A stretch of DNA of 44,212 nt from Chloroflexota bacterium (GTDB taxonomy: Bacteria; Chloroflexota; Limnocylindria; Limnocylindrales; CSP1-4). This document shows positions 1-9,636 of the stretch, in pieces. The notes under the pieces were generated by a model. That model did not search any database and was not told where the DNA came from. It saw only the letters and a program-made list of their open reading frames with translations. Location: NCBI GenBank assembly GCA_017881905.1, contig JADGQI010000019.1:1-44212 (forward strand), read 5' to 3'. How positions within the stretch are numbered: the first letter of the stretch is position 1; each line of letters starts with the position of its first letter. The translations under genes and the position numbers were made by a program.

Positions 1-116
1 CGATCGAGCCGGAAGACGCCGGCGTGTTCGTCGTACTCGTACTTGTTCCGGCTCCCGCGGGGGATCTCGACCACGATCTCGACGATCCCGGGGAAGCCGT
101 CGGGCGATCCGCTCAT
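1..116 (-). CDS. ppa: Inorganic pyrophosphatase, N-terminal fragment (runs off left edge)
   Basis: Manual translation of the minus strand from ATG at 116: [39 protein letters not shown], matching the family I pyrophosphatase N-terminal motif EIPxGSxNKYEYD...LDR. Absent from ORF track. Confidence 0.9.
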   Translation of the reverse strand, partial: [38 protein letters not shown]

Positions 117-179
117 CGCCCAACCATCCCGCGCGCGGCCGGCAACGACGCCGCGGCGCGACCCAACCGCGATGTCGAC

Positions 180-1301
180 TCAGTCGTTGTAGAGGCGCTC
201 CTCGATGAGCTTTTCCTGCACCGTCCGCCCGTTGGGGTCGAAGCAGGAGAACTCGAAGTGCTTCTCGAACTCGACGTCGACGTTGTCCTGGCCGCCGCGG
301 TTCTTCTCGACCGAGACCACGACCCAGTCGCGGAACCGTTGGGCCTGGTACGGGTTGAACTCGATGTTCACCTTGGCCACGATCTGGTACTTCTCGTTGA
401 GGATCAGGATGATGTCGGCTTCGTAGTTGATGGCCGACGACCCGCGCAGATGGTGGTTGCGCAGCCGGGCGGCCTTGAGGCCCTCCTTGTCCGCTGCGAC
501 GATCGAGATCATCGGGACGTCCTCGGACAGAGCCACGTCCTTGAGTCCGTTGACCACGTAGGTCACCTTCTCGGACTCGGTCGGCGGCTCCGGGTAGACG
601 GGTACCTTCTGCATGTAGTCGACGACGACCAGGAGGCGCCGATCCCCCGAGAGCTCACGGTGCTGCTGGACGAGCTTGCGGATGTTGTCGACCGTGCTCG
701 CCGTCTGCGTCCCGCGGACGAGGAACAGGCTCTGCCCGTAGCGGGCGATCCGGTCGAGCGAGGGCCGGAGGCGCGGGTTGTTGGTCAGCTGGGCGGCGCC
801 CTGGCCCTCGGCGACCCACGATCCCAGGATCTCCTTGCGGACGTCCTGGATCTTGATCGCGCCGGTCTTGTGCGGGAGGTGGGCGAGCGCCGACTCCATC
901 GCGATGAGTCGGTTGAGCAGGTACTGCTCCTCGTGTTCGAAGCAGATGTACAGGACGTTGGCCTGGCCGCCGGAGGCGACGTTGCGGGCCATCTGGAGGG
1001 CCATCGTCGTCTTGCCGGTGCCCTGGGCCCCGCCGATCAGGAGCAGCTCACCTGCACGGAGGCCGGTTCCGATCGTCTTATCGAGCGGTGTGAACCCGAG
1101 CGGGACTGGTTGGTATTCCCCGACCTTGCCGCTGGTCACCTTGTCGTTGAGGTCGACGAGGACGTCGAGCGCCGAGCGCGGGCTCATGCTGCCGTTCGGG
1201 GTATCCAGCCGCCAGGTCCCCTTCGGCGCCGCGGCGGTCCCGGCGGGTGCAGCAGCTCCGGCAGGAGCGGCGGCGGTCGTGTCGGCTGCCTCGGTGGTCA
1301 T
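180..1301 (-). CDS. DnaB/KaiC-like RecA-fold ATPase (DnaB helicase C-terminal domain only)
   Basis: Start refined to MTTEAADTT (ORF to 1373). Walker A GGAQGTGKTT, Walker B-like LLVVVDYMQ; SD GGAGG upstream. No DnaB N-terminal domain. Confidence 0.75.
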   Translation of the reverse strand: MTTEAADTTAAAPAGAAAPAGTAAAPKGTWRLDTPNGSMSPRSALDVLVDLNDKVTSGKVGEYQPVPLGFTPLDKTIGTGLRAGELLLIGGAQGTGKTTMALQMARNVASGGQANVLYICFEHEEQYLLNRLIAMESALAHLPHKTGAIKIQDVRKEILGSWVAEGQGAAQLTNNPRLRPSLDRIARYGQSLFLVRGTQTASTVDNIRKLVQQHRELSGDRRLLVVVDYMQKVPVYPEPPTESEKVTYVVNGLKDVALSEDVPMISIVAADKEGLKAARLRNHHLRGSSAINYEADIILILNEKYQIVAKVNIEFNPYQAQRFRDWVVVSVEKNRGGQDNVDVEFEKHFEFSCFDPNGRTVQEKLIEERLYND

Positions 1302-1401
1302 CGAGTCGTGGTCCTCCAGGGGATGCCTTTGCCGGGACTCTAGCACCGGGTCCGGACGGCAACACCCGACCATTCATCACATAACCACCCACCCAAAAGG
1401 G

Positions 1402-2787
1402 CTATGGCGCGCTCGCGGCGAACCCGTCGAAGACACGGATCACGGCGCGGATGCCCGCCTCGAAGTTGTCGAGGTCCATCCATTCGTTCGGGGCGTGGAA
1501 GTTCCCGTCCGGGGGCATGAATCCCATCAGCACGACCGGCAGACCGAGCGCCTGCTCGAAGGTCGCCACGAACGGGATCGAGCCACCCTCGCGGATGAAC
1601 AGCGGCGGGCGACCGAACGTGTCCTCGAGCGCCTTCGCTGCCGCGTCCACGGCCCAGTGGTCGATCGACGACCGGATCGGGTGTCCACCACCCTGCGGCT
1701 CGACCCGCACCCGTACCCCGGGCGGAGCGATCTCCTCGATGAACGCCTTGAGCCCCTCGAAGATCCGGCCCGGGTCCTGGTCGGGGACGAGGCGGCAGGT
1801 GAGCTTCGCGCCGGCCCGGCCGGGGATGATCGTCTTACCTCCCTCGCCTTGATATCCGCCCCAGATACCGTTGATGTCGAGGGTCGGGCGGCCGCTCTTC
1901 CGCTCGAGCGTCGTGTGCCCGGCTTCTCCGACCAACTCCGGCACGCCCAGGAACTCACGGTAGGCGTCGTCGTCGAAGGGCAGGGCCGCGTACGCGGCGC
2001 GATCGTCATCCGACAGTGGGACCACGTCGTCGTAGAAGCCGGGGATGCGGATGCGGCCGTCGGGTCCCTTGAGCGCGGCGATGATCGTGGCGAGAGCGTT
2101 GACGGGATTCGCGATCGCCCCGCCGTAGACGCCCGAGTGGACGTCCTGGAACGGCCCGGTCACGGTGATCTCGGCCGACATGATCCCGCGGAGCGCGATG
2201 GTCAGGGCGGGCAGGTTGCCCTCGAAGAAACCGACGTCGCTGATGATCGCGATATCGCCGCCGAGCCGCTCGCGATTGGCTTCGAGCCACTCCTCGAGGT
2301 GCTCCGAGCCCGCCTCCTCCTCGCCCTCGAACACGAACCGGAGGTTGACGGGCAGTCGACCCCGGGTGGCCAAGAGCGCCTGGACGGCTTCGATGAAGAT
2401 CGAGATGTTGCTCTTGTCGTCGCTCGCGCCGCGGGCCAGGATGCGATGTCCGACCACGGCCGGCTCGAACGGCGGCGACGTCCATTCGGCGAGCGGATCC
2501 GGCGGCTGGACGTCGTAGTGCCCGTAGACGACGACGGTCGGTGCGCCGGCCGCGCCGAGCCAGTCGGCGTAGACCATCGGGTGGCCGCCCGTCTCCGACA
2601 CGTCCACGTGGTCGAGACCGGCGGTCCGGAGCCGCTCACCGAGCCACTCGGCGGCGCGATGGACGTCGGCCGCGAACGCCGGATCGGCGGACACGCTCGG
2701 GATCCGCAGGAAGTCGCCGAACGTGGCGATCCGCCTCTCGCGACCGGCGGCCAGGTAGGACTCGACGGGGGTCTCGATCTCAGCCAT
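1402..2787 (-). CDS. M20 family dipeptidase / metallopeptidase
   Basis: VVVYGHYDVQPPDP, FEGEEEAGSEHLEEWL, ILARGASDDKSN motifs of M20 dipeptidases; SD TTGGAGG upstream. Confidence 0.9.
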   Translation of the reverse strand: MAEIETPVESYLAAGRERRIATFGDFLRIPSVSADPAFAADVHRAAEWLGERLRTAGLDHVDVSETGGHPMVYADWLGAAGAPTVVVYGHYDVQPPDPLAEWTSPPFEPAVVGHRILARGASDDKSNISIFIEAVQALLATRGRLPVNLRFVFEGEEEAGSEHLEEWLEANRERLGGDIAIISDVGFFEGNLPALTIALRGIMSAEITVTGPFQDVHSGVYGGAIANPVNALATIIAALKGPDGRIRIPGFYDDVVPLSDDDRAAYAALPFDDDAYREFLGVPELVGEAGHTTLERKSGRPTLDINGIWGGYQGEGGKTIIPGRAGAKLTCRLVPDQDPGRIFEGLKAFIEEIAPPGVRVRVEPQGGGHPIRSSIDHWAVDAAAKALEDTFGRPPLFIREGGSIPFVATFEQALGLPVVLMGFMPPDGNFHAPNEWMDLDNFEAGIRAVIRVFDGFAASAP

Positions 2788-2884
2788 GCGTCCTCCAAGG
2801 GATCCGATCCGTGCCAGCCGATCGTAGCGGCGAGGCGATAGTGGCGTGCCGCGGTCCGGGCGACCGACCCGGGCCCGCAGAATC

Positions 2885-2912
2885 GACGAACGGGCCGCGT
2901 GGCCCGTTCGTC
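2885..2912 (-). terminator. Hairpin downstream of ftsH
   Basis: Perfect 12-bp inverted repeat GACGAACGGGCC-GCGT-GGCCCGTTCGTC, 31 nt past the ftsH stop; no U-tract. Confidence 0.6.
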
Positions 2913-2943
2913 CGGAGTCTGGGTGAACCGTTCCCCGCGATCC

Positions 2944-4866
2944 TCAGATCGGGGCGGGGTTCGGCGTCGGGGTGGGTCCCGGATCGGTCTCGCCGGGAGC
3001 GATGATCTCCGCGGCCAGCCCGTGGGTGTTCTCCTTCGGCGGGAGATCGCTGAACAGGGCCTCGAAGTCGGGGCTGTCCACGGTCTCCTCGGCGACCAGC
3101 TTCTCGGCCAGCGCCTCGAGCTTCGATCGGTGGGTGATCAGGGTGTCCATCGCGCGCTCGTAGGCGCGGTCGATGATCGCGCGGACCTCCTCGTCGATCG
3201 TCTTGGCGACGTCGTCCGAATAGTTCCGCTGCTCACCGATCTCGCGTCCGAGGAACACCAGCTCGTCACGCTTGCCGAACGACAACGGCCCGAGCCGATC
3301 GCTCATGCCGTATTCGGTGACCATCCGGCGGGCCCGGTCGGTCGCCTTCTCGATGTCGTTCGACGAGCCGGTCGTGGTGTCGCCGAAGATGAGCCGCTCG
3401 GCGGCGTTCCCGCCGAGCATCCCGGCGATCTCGTCCTCGAACTCGGTCTTGCTCTTGAGGTAGCGGTCCTCGCTGGGCAGCCCCATCGTGTAGCCGAGGG
3501 CCATGCCGCGGCTGATGATCGTGACCTTCTGGACCGGGTCGCACTTCGGCAGGACGCGCATGACGACGGCGTGGCCGCCCTCGTGGAACGCGATGATCTT
3601 CTTCTCCGCGTCGCTGATCACGCGGCTGCGTCGCTCCGGGCCGGCGACGATCCGCTCGAGCGCCTCCTGGAACTCGGACATCCCGATCAGCTTCTTGTTC
3701 CGGCGTGCCGACAGGATGGCCGCCTCGTTGACGAGGTTCGCCAGGTCGGCGCCCGAGAAGCCGGGCGACTGCTTGGCGATCCCCTCGACGTCGACCGACT
3801 TGTCGAGCGGCTTGCCCTTGGTATGGACGTTGAGGATCGCCGTCCGGCCGCGGATGTCCGGGCGGTCGAGGATGACCTGGCGGTCGAACCGACCGGGACG
3901 CAGCAGCGCCGGGTCGAGGACGTCGGGTCGGTTGGTGGCGGCCACGACGATGACGTTGGTGTTCGTGTCGAACCCGTCCATCTCGACGAGGATCTGGTTG
4001 AGGGTCTGCTCTCGCTCGTCGTGCGAACCGCCGAGGCCGGCGCCGCGCTGGCGGCCGACCGCATCGATCTCGTCCACGAACACGATGCACGGGCTGTTCC
4101 GCTTGGCCTGGTCGAACAGGTCGCGGACACGGCTGGCACCGACGCCGACGAACATCTCGACGAACTCGGAGCCCGAGATCGAGAAGAACGGCACCCCTGC
4201 CTCGCCGGCCACCGCTCGGGCCATCAGGGTCTTGCCGGTGCCCGGAGGACCGACCAGCAGCACGCCGCGCGGGATGCGCGCGCCGAGCGAGTTGAACTTC
4301 TCGGGGTACTTCAGGAACTCCACGACCTCCTGGAGCTCCGTCTTGGCCTCGTCGACGCCGGCGACGTCGTTGAAGGTCACGACCGTCTTGTTGCCGAGGA
4401 ACATCCGGGCGCGGCTCTTGCCGAAGCTCATCGCCTGGTTGTTGGTGCCCTGGGCCTGTCGCATCATGAACAGGATGAACCCGACGATCACGATCAGCGG
4501 CAGCAGGCCGGTGATCAGGATCCCGAGCCATGAGGTATCGGGCACGGGCTTCGCCTTATAGATGTCGGTCGGAAGGGTGAGGCCGGTCGTCTTCGCCGCC
4601 GCCTGCATGTCGGTCGGGTAGACGACCGTCAGGAGGCTCGGGACCGTGACCGTGTAGGTGTCGTTCGTATCGGTCTTGGTGACGGTCAGCGTCTCCTGCT
4701 GCTGTTCGACCGCCTTGACCTTGCCGGCGGCGACATCGGCCAGGAACTGGGAGTAGCCGACTTGGGTACTGGGGGTGCTGCTGCTGAGCCACGTCCACAG
4801 GAGCGCGAGCGTCCCGACGATCAGGACAAGCATCACGATCCCGTTCCGGGCGAACTTCGCGTTCAA
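2944..4866 (-). CDS. ftsH: ATP-dependent zinc metalloprotease FtsH
   Basis: [43 protein letters not shown], second region of homology [25 protein letters not shown] zinc motif; N-terminal TM. Start inferred as TTG at 4866 with upstream GGAGG; the ORF-track extension to 5079 overlaps the tRNA. Confidence 0.95.
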   Translation of the reverse strand: MNAKFARNGIVMLVLIVGTLALLWTWLSSSTPSTQVGYSQFLADVAAGKVKAVEQQQETLTVTKTDTNDTYTVTVPSLLTVVYPTDMQAAAKTTGLTLPTDIYKAKPVPDTSWLGILITGLLPLIVIVGFILFMMRQAQGTNNQAMSFGKSRARMFLGNKTVVTFNDVAGVDEAKTELQEVVEFLKYPEKFNSLGARIPRGVLLVGPPGTGKTLMARAVAGEAGVPFFSISGSEFVEMFVGVGASRVRDLFDQAKRNSPCIVFVDEIDAVGRQRGAGLGGSHDEREQTLNQILVEMDGFDTNTNVIVVAATNRPDVLDPALLRPGRFDRQVILDRPDIRGRTAILNVHTKGKPLDKSVDVEGIAKQSPGFSGADLANLVNEAAILSARRNKKLIGMSEFQEALERIVAGPERRSRVISDAEKKIIAFHEGGHAVVMRVLPKCDPVQKVTIISRGMALGYTMGLPSEDRYLKSKTEFEDEIAGMLGGNAAERLIFGDTTTGSSNDIEKATDRARRMVTEYGMSDRLGPLSFGKRDELVFLGREIGEQRNYSDDVAKTIDEEVRAIIDRAYERAMDTLITHRSKLEALAEKLVAEETVDSPDFEALFSDLPPKENTHGLAAEIIAPGETDPGPTPTPNPAPI

Positions 4867-5052
4867 GAAGAATGGCCTCCGGGTCGAGCGGGACTGACCG
4901 ACGCTCGACGCGTCGGCCGTGCGACGAGTATAGCGCTCGGTCCCGGGATGACCCGATGACCGATGGCTACCGCCGCTCGTCCATCTGTACGGGCCGAAGG
5001 CTTCGCTGGATCGACCGACGCGCGGCCGACCTCGGGAAGCACGCTGAGGGGT

Positions 5053-5127
5053 TGGTAGCGGAGGGCGGATTTGAACCACCGACCAAGGGCTTATGAGTCC
5101 CCTGCTCTACCACTGAGCTACTCCGCC
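5053..5127 (-). tRNA. tRNA-Met (CAU anticodon), CCA encoded
   Basis: Minus strand GGCGGAGTAGCTCAGTGGTAGAGCAGGGGACTCATAAGCCCTTGGTCGGTGGTTCAAATCCGCCCTCCGCTACCA: 7-bp acceptor stem, D arm, loop CTCATAA, GGTTCAAATCC T arm, 3' CCA. Confidence 0.95.
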
Positions 5128-5168
5128 ACGCGTTCACCGACCGATCCGTCTCGGGTCGTGGCTCCCTC

Positions 5169-5197
5169 AGGATATCGATGCTCGGCCGGCCCGGCAA
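5169..5197 (-). promoter_or_regulatory. Sigma70-type promoter for tRNA-Met
   Basis: Minus strand TTGCCG (5197-5192), 17-nt spacer, TATCCT (5174-5169), about 42 nt upstream of the tRNA 5' end. Confidence 0.6.
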
Positions 5198-5229
5198 CCG
5201 TCGGAGACCGGGCAGCCGCCGCCCTTGGT

Positions 5230-5745
5230 TCAGCGCGTCGGGCCGAACAGCAGGTCGAGCCAGACGTCGATCGGCGCGGTGTGGGCCGGACTGGCCCCGA
5301 GCCGGACGCCAGCGGACCCAGGGGCGTCCGTCGGCAGCGCTGATGCGTCGGGCCCGAGGGCGAACGAGCGCTCGCCCTTGCCGCCGAGGCCGTTGGCGCG
5401 CGCCTGCTGCTCGACGAACGACGGCTGCTGGACGAGCTCGAGCTCCTTCTGGAGATCCTCGACCTGGCTGGCGAGGCCGGCGTTGGCAAACCTGAGCCGG
5501 TCCGCTCGATCCGCCGCTGCACCCGCGTCGCCGACCTGACGGGCGAACACCGACACGATCCAGATCGACACGATCGCCGCCAGGATCCAGGCGACCCGCC
5601 GACGGGTGATGCCGGCGATGGACAAGCCACCGAGATCGGGTCCGGCCGGTCGCGGACGAGGATCGGGTCGGGTGGCTGGGGTCGGGCGCTCGGGGCGGTC
5701 GTCCGGGCCCGACGGTTCGGGAACCCGGTCGCTCGGGAGGTCCAT
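5230..5745 (-). CDS. Septum formation initiator FtsB/DivIC-like protein
   Basis: Start refined to MDLPSDRV. One TM (VAWILAAIVSIWIVSVFA) followed by coiled coil RLRFANAGLASQVEDLQKELELVQQPSFVEQQAR. Confidence 0.75.
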   Translation of the reverse strand: MDLPSDRVPEPSGPDDRPERPTPATRPDPRPRPAGPDLGGLSIAGITRRRVAWILAAIVSIWIVSVFARQVGDAGAAADRADRLRFANAGLASQVEDLQKELELVQQPSFVEQQARANGLGGKGERSFALGPDASALPTDAPGSAGVRLGASPAHTAPIDVWLDLLFGPTR

Positions 5746-5752
5746 CCGGGCC

Positions 5753-5781
5753 ACCCTAGCTGCCGGCAGCTGGGCTGTCAA
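5753..5781 (-). promoter_or_regulatory. Sigma70-type promoter of the ftsB-like gene, likely leaderless
   Basis: Minus strand TTGACA (5781-5776), 17-nt spacer, TAGGGT (5758-5753); 7 nt between -10 and ATG at 5745. Confidence 0.65.
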
Positions 5782-5882
5782 ATCGCCCCGCCGTGTCAGC
5801 CGAGCTGTCACTACCTCGCGCGACGGTGCGTTAGACTCTGGGCGCTTTCGTACATCCGTTCGATATCGAGGAGACTGACATC

Positions 5883-8222
5883 GTGCGCCGCTACGCACCC
5901 GCATCGGTGGTCTCGGTGCTCGACGACCTCCTCGACGAGCCCTCGCTCTCCGCCGGCGTCCTCCACCATCGAGTCATCCCCGCCAGGACGGCGGTGAGCG
6001 TGCCCCTCCCCGCCTGGCTCGACCCCCGCATCGCGGCCGCCCTCGCGATGCGCGGGATCGACGACCTGTACATCCACCAGGCGGCGGCGATCGAGGCGGT
6101 GCGCGCCGGCGAGGACGTCGTGGTCGTCACGCCGACCGCGTCGGGCAAGACCCTGTGCTACGCCCTGCCGACCCTCCAGGCCCTCGCCGAGGATCCCTCG
6201 GCCCGGGCGCTGTATCTGTTCCCGACGAAGGCGCTCGGCCAGGACCAGGTGGCGGAGTTCTCGGAGCTCGCCCGCGCGGCCGGCCTGACCGTCTCGGCCG
6301 CGACCTACGACGGCGACACTCCGGCCCCGATCCGCTCGGCGATCCGCTCCGCCGGACAGGTCGTGGTCACCAACCCCGACATGCTCCATGCCGCGATCCT
6401 GCCCAACCACACCAAGTGGTTCCAACTCTTCGAGCAGCTCCGCGTCATCGTGATCGACGAGCTCCACTCCTATCGAGGGGTCTTCGGCAGCCACGTCGCC
6501 AACGTGCTGCGCCGCCTCCTTCGGATCTGTGCTCACTACGGCTCGCATCCCGTCATCGTCTGTTGCTCCGCGACGATCGGGAACCCGGGCGACCTTGCCC
6601 GGACCCTGACGGGCCGGACGACCCGGCTGATCGATCGGAACGGCGCGCCGGCCGGCGAGCGTCACCTGCTGTTCGTCGAGCCGCCGCTGCTCGACGCGGC
6701 GACCGGTGCGCGCGGCTCGGCGCTGACCGTCGCCGATCGCTGGGCCCTGCCGTTCCTCCGCGCCGGACGACAGACCGTGGTGTTCGGTCGGTCGCGGACC
6801 GCCGTCGAGATCCTCCTGACCGGGTTGCGCGAGGCCCTTCGCGAGGGCGCCGGGCCCCGATCGCGCGTCCGTGGGTATCGCGGCGGCTATCTGCCCAGCG
6901 AGCGCCGGTCGATCGAGCGCGGTCTGCGCGACGGCGAGGTCCTCGGCGTGGTCAGCACCAACGCGCTCGAGCTCGGGGTGGACATCGGTCGGCTCGACGT
7001 CGCCATCCTGGCCGGCTATCCGGGCTCGATCGCGGCGACCTGGCAGCAGTTCGGGCGGGCCGGTCGGCGCCAGGGGGTGAGCGTAGGCGTGCTCGTCGCC
7101 TCCGGCTCGCCGGTCGATCGGTATGTCGTGGGCCATCCCGAGTTCCTGCTCGATGGAGCTCCCGAGGAGGCCCGCCTCGACCCGGACAACCTCCACGTCC
7201 TGCTGGCGCACCTCAAGGCGGCCGCGTTCGAGCTCCCGTTCGAGCCGGGCGAGATGTTCGGCCCGGCCTCGGCCGACGACCTCCTTTCATTCCTCGCCGA
7301 GGAGGGTCATGTCCGGCAGGCCGGGGACGGCCGCTGGTACTGGTCGAGCGAGAACTTCCCGGCGTCCGAGGTCTCGCTCCGGACGGCTGCCCAGGAGAAC
7401 GTGGTGATCGTCGATACCACGCCGGACCGGCCGCGGGTCATCGGCGAGGTGGACCTGTTCAGCGCTCAGACCCTCGTCCACGAGGACGCGATCTATCTTC
7501 ACGAGTCGGTCCAGTTCCACGTCGACACCCTCGACTGGGATGAGCGCAAGGCCTACGTCCGGCGGGTCGATGTCGACCACTACACCCAGGCCGACCGGGC
7601 CGTGACGCTCAAGCCCCTCGACGTCTTCGCCGAGGCCCCCATCACGGGCGGTCGCCGGATCCACGGCGAGGTGATGGTCGCGAGCTTGGCGACGATCTAC
7701 AAGAAGCTCAAGTTCGTCACCAACGAGAACATCGGCTGGGGCCGGATCCACCTGCCTGAGATCGAGCTCCAGACAACGGCCGCCTGGATCGTCATCGGCC
7801 CGGACGCCGCCGATGTCGGGCCGGGCGGCGGGTGGCGCCGCGACGAGCTCGACGTCGCCCTGGTCGGAGCCGGACGGGCGATCCAGACCGTCGCGAGCGT
7901 GCTGCTGATGGTCGACCCACGGGACCTCGGCCTGGTGACCCAGGTCCGAAGCCCGCACCAGGAGGCGCCCACGATCTATCTCTACGAGGCCGTCCCCGGC
8001 GGGGTCGGGCTCGCGGAGCGGCTGTTCGGGCGCACCGACGAGCTCATCGAGGGTGCGGCCGAGCTGATCGCCGGCTGCGGGTGCCACGGCGGCTGCCCGA
8101 CGTGCACCGGTCCGCGCCTCGAGCCCGACGTGGACGCGAAGGCGCTCGCGCTGCGACTCCTCCAAGCTCTCGGGGCGGACCTCCCGCAGGCCCCGCGGAT
8201 CGGCACCGGCAGACCGCGGTGA
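5883..8222 (+). CDS. mrfA: DEAD/DEAH-box helicase, MrfA/YprA-like, with C-terminal four-Cys (DUF1998-type) zinc motif
   Basis: Walker A TPTASGKT, DELHSYRG, SATIGNP, VSTNALELGVDIGRLD, GRAGRRQ; C-terminal CGCHGGCPTC. GTG start with GAGGAG SD. Confidence 0.85.
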   Translation: MRRYAPASVVSVLDDLLDEPSLSAGVLHHRVIPARTAVSVPLPAWLDPRIAAALAMRGIDDLYIHQAAAIEAVRAGEDVVVVTPTASGKTLCYALPTLQALAEDPSARALYLFPTKALGQDQVAEFSELARAAGLTVSAATYDGDTPAPIRSAIRSAGQVVVTNPDMLHAAILPNHTKWFQLFEQLRVIVIDELHSYRGVFGSHVANVLRRLLRICAHYGSHPVIVCCSATIGNPGDLARTLTGRTTRLIDRNGAPAGERHLLFVEPPLLDAATGARGSALTVADRWALPFLRAGRQTVVFGRSRTAVEILLTGLREALREGAGPRSRVRGYRGGYLPSERRSIERGLRDGEVLGVVSTNALELGVDIGRLDVAILAGYPGSIAATWQQFGRAGRRQGVSVGVLVASGSPVDRYVVGHPEFLLDGAPEEARLDPDNLHVLLAHLKAAAFELPFEPGEMFGPASADDLLSFLAEEGHVRQAGDGRWYWSSENFPASEVSLRTAAQENVVIVDTTPDRPRVIGEVDLFSAQTLVHEDAIYLHESVQFHVDTLDWDERKAYVRRVDVDHYTQADRAVTLKPLDVFAEAPITGGRRIHGEVMVASLATIYKKLKFVTNENIGWGRIHLPEIELQTTAAWIVIGPDAADVGPGGGWRRDELDVALVGAGRAIQTVASVLLMVDPRDLGLVTQVRSPHQEAPTIYLYEAVPGGVGLAERLFGRTDELIEGAAELIAGCGCHGGCPTCTGPRLEPDVDAKALALRLLQALGADLPQAPRIGTGRPR

Positions 8223-9568
8223 GCGACGCGAACCGGCTCGGGCGCCGGCTGGCCGACCTCCGACGACAGCGCGACGAAGCCGCGCGCACCGGCCGCCCGC
8301 CGCCCCGACCCGATCGTGGCGCCCTCACCCGATCGAGCGCCGATCTGGCTCATCGACTTGCACAGGCGGTCGACGGGGAGTGGATCCACGGGCCGGCCGG
8401 CGGATACGTCCGTGTCGAGCCCGCCTCCGTCCCGCTCCTCGTCGACCGCGAACGGCTCGCCGGGTTGCCCGACGGCGCGCCCGCCGACGTCCCGTTGGTC
8501 TGTCTCGACACGGAGACGACGGGCCTCGCCACCGGCGCGGGGACCGTGGCATTCCTCGTCGGGTTCGGCACCTGGCAGGGCGACCGGTTCCGCCAGGTCC
8601 AGTTGCTGATGCCGGACCACGCGGATGAGCCGGCGATGCTCGACGCACTCGCCCTCGAGATCCCGGCCGACGCCTGGCTGGTGACCTACAACGGCCGCGG
8701 CTTCGACTGGCCGCTCCTCGTCAGCCGGTACCGGATGAGCCGGCGGGCCGCACCGGTCCATGCCGGCCATCTCGACCTGCTCCCGTTCGTGCGGCGCATC
8801 TTCCGCCATCGCCTCACGGACGCCCGGCTCCGGACGGTCGAGACGGAGCTCCTCGGGGTCGCCCGAGGGCCGGACGTGGACGGCTGGGAGATCCCGGGCC
8901 GCTACCTCGACTTCCTCCGGGGTGGCTCCGCGGACGGGCTCGCCGAGGTCGTCCGCCACAACCACGAGGACGTCCGCTCGCTGGCCCGACTGCTTGCCCA
9001 CGCCGAGGCGAAGCTCGGGGGTCTGGCCGATCGTCGCCTGGCACCAGCCGGCGACCTCGCCGGCCTCGCCCGCGCGTATCGACGCCTGGGCCGCTGCGAG
9101 GAAGCGCTCGACTGTCTCGAGATCGCGCTCGAGACCGGTCCCGTCGGACGCTCACCGACCCGGTCGTGGACGGCCCTGCTGACCACCCGAGCCGATGCCC
9201 TCGACCCCTCCACGCCGGCCACGCGCCACGACCGCGACGGACTCCTGGTGGATCGAGCGAGACTCCTCCGCCGGGTCGGTCGCCAAGACGACGCGTTGGC
9301 GGCGTGGCACGACATCGCCGTCGGTGGCGGGATGTGGGCGGGGGTCGGCTGGATCGAGGTGGCCAAGATCCTCGAGCATCGGCGGCGTGACCCGGCGGGG
9401 GCCCTCGAAGCGTGCCGTCGGGCCGATGGCATCGCCGAGCGGGCCCGGTTCCTCGGCCGCCGTCTGCCGCTCCTCGAGGCGGATCTCTCCCGGCGCCGGC
9501 GGCGGCTCAGCCGGAAGGTCGCGGATCGCCGCACACGCTCCCAGAGACCGATCGCGATCCCGGCCTGA
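8219..9568 (+). CDS. mrfB: RNase H-like exonuclease, MrfB/YprB-like
   Basis: VCLDTETTGLATGAGTVAFLVGFGTW, LVTYNGRGFDWPLL, HNHEDVRSLARLL (DEDDh-type exonuclease motifs). GTG start overlaps the mrfA stop by 4 nt (GTGA). Confidence 0.8.
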   Translation: MSDANRLGRRLADLRRQRDEAARTGRPPPRPDRGALTRSSADLAHRLAQAVDGEWIHGPAGGYVRVEPASVPLLVDRERLAGLPDGAPADVPLVCLDTETTGLATGAGTVAFLVGFGTWQGDRFRQVQLLMPDHADEPAMLDALALEIPADAWLVTYNGRGFDWPLLVSRYRMSRRAAPVHAGHLDLLPFVRRIFRHRLTDARLRTVETELLGVARGPDVDGWEIPGRYLDFLRGGSADGLAEVVRHNHEDVRSLARLLAHAEAKLGGLADRRLAPAGDLAGLARAYRRLGRCEEALDCLEIALETGPVGRSPTRSWTALLTTRADALDPSTPATRHDRDGLLVDRARLLRRVGRQDDALAAWHDIAVGGGMWAGVGWIEVAKILEHRRRDPAGALEACRRADGIAERARFLGRRLPLLEADLSRRRRRLSRKVADRRTRSQRPIAIPA

Positions 9569-9607
9569 GATCCCGGCCTGAGATCCCGGCCTGAGATCCA
9601 GGTCGGA
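9556..9607 (+). repeat. 13-bp tandem repeat (three perfect copies plus one degenerate)
   Basis: GATCCCGGCCTGA at 9556-9568, 9569-9581, 9582-9594; degenerate GATCCAGGTCGGA at 9595-9607. Confidence 0.97.
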
Positions 9608-9636
9608 GCCCTCGACGATCGAGCGGTCGAGTGCGC

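Noticed and set aside
24-1343. 439-aa plus-strand ORF
   Set aside because: Antisense to the DnaB-like gene; composition (long runs of DLDDVVLDRDH) is typical of the reverse frame of GC-rich coding DNA.
2899-4533. 544-aa plus-strand ORF
   Set aside because: Antisense to ftsH, an unambiguous gene; no recognizable motifs.
5832-5837. TAGACT as mrfA -10 element
   Set aside because: No acceptable -35 at 16-19 nt; too weak to list as a feature.
5811-7211. 466-aa minus-strand ORF
   Set aside because: Antisense to mrfA and crossing the ftsB promoter region; no domain signature.
6155-7543. 462-aa Arg/Pro-rich ORF
   Set aside because: Alternative frame of the mrfA-like helicase; shadow ORF.
9556-9607. 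Possible CRISPR-like repeat
   Set aside because: Contiguous 13-bp units with no spacers; a simple tandem repeat.
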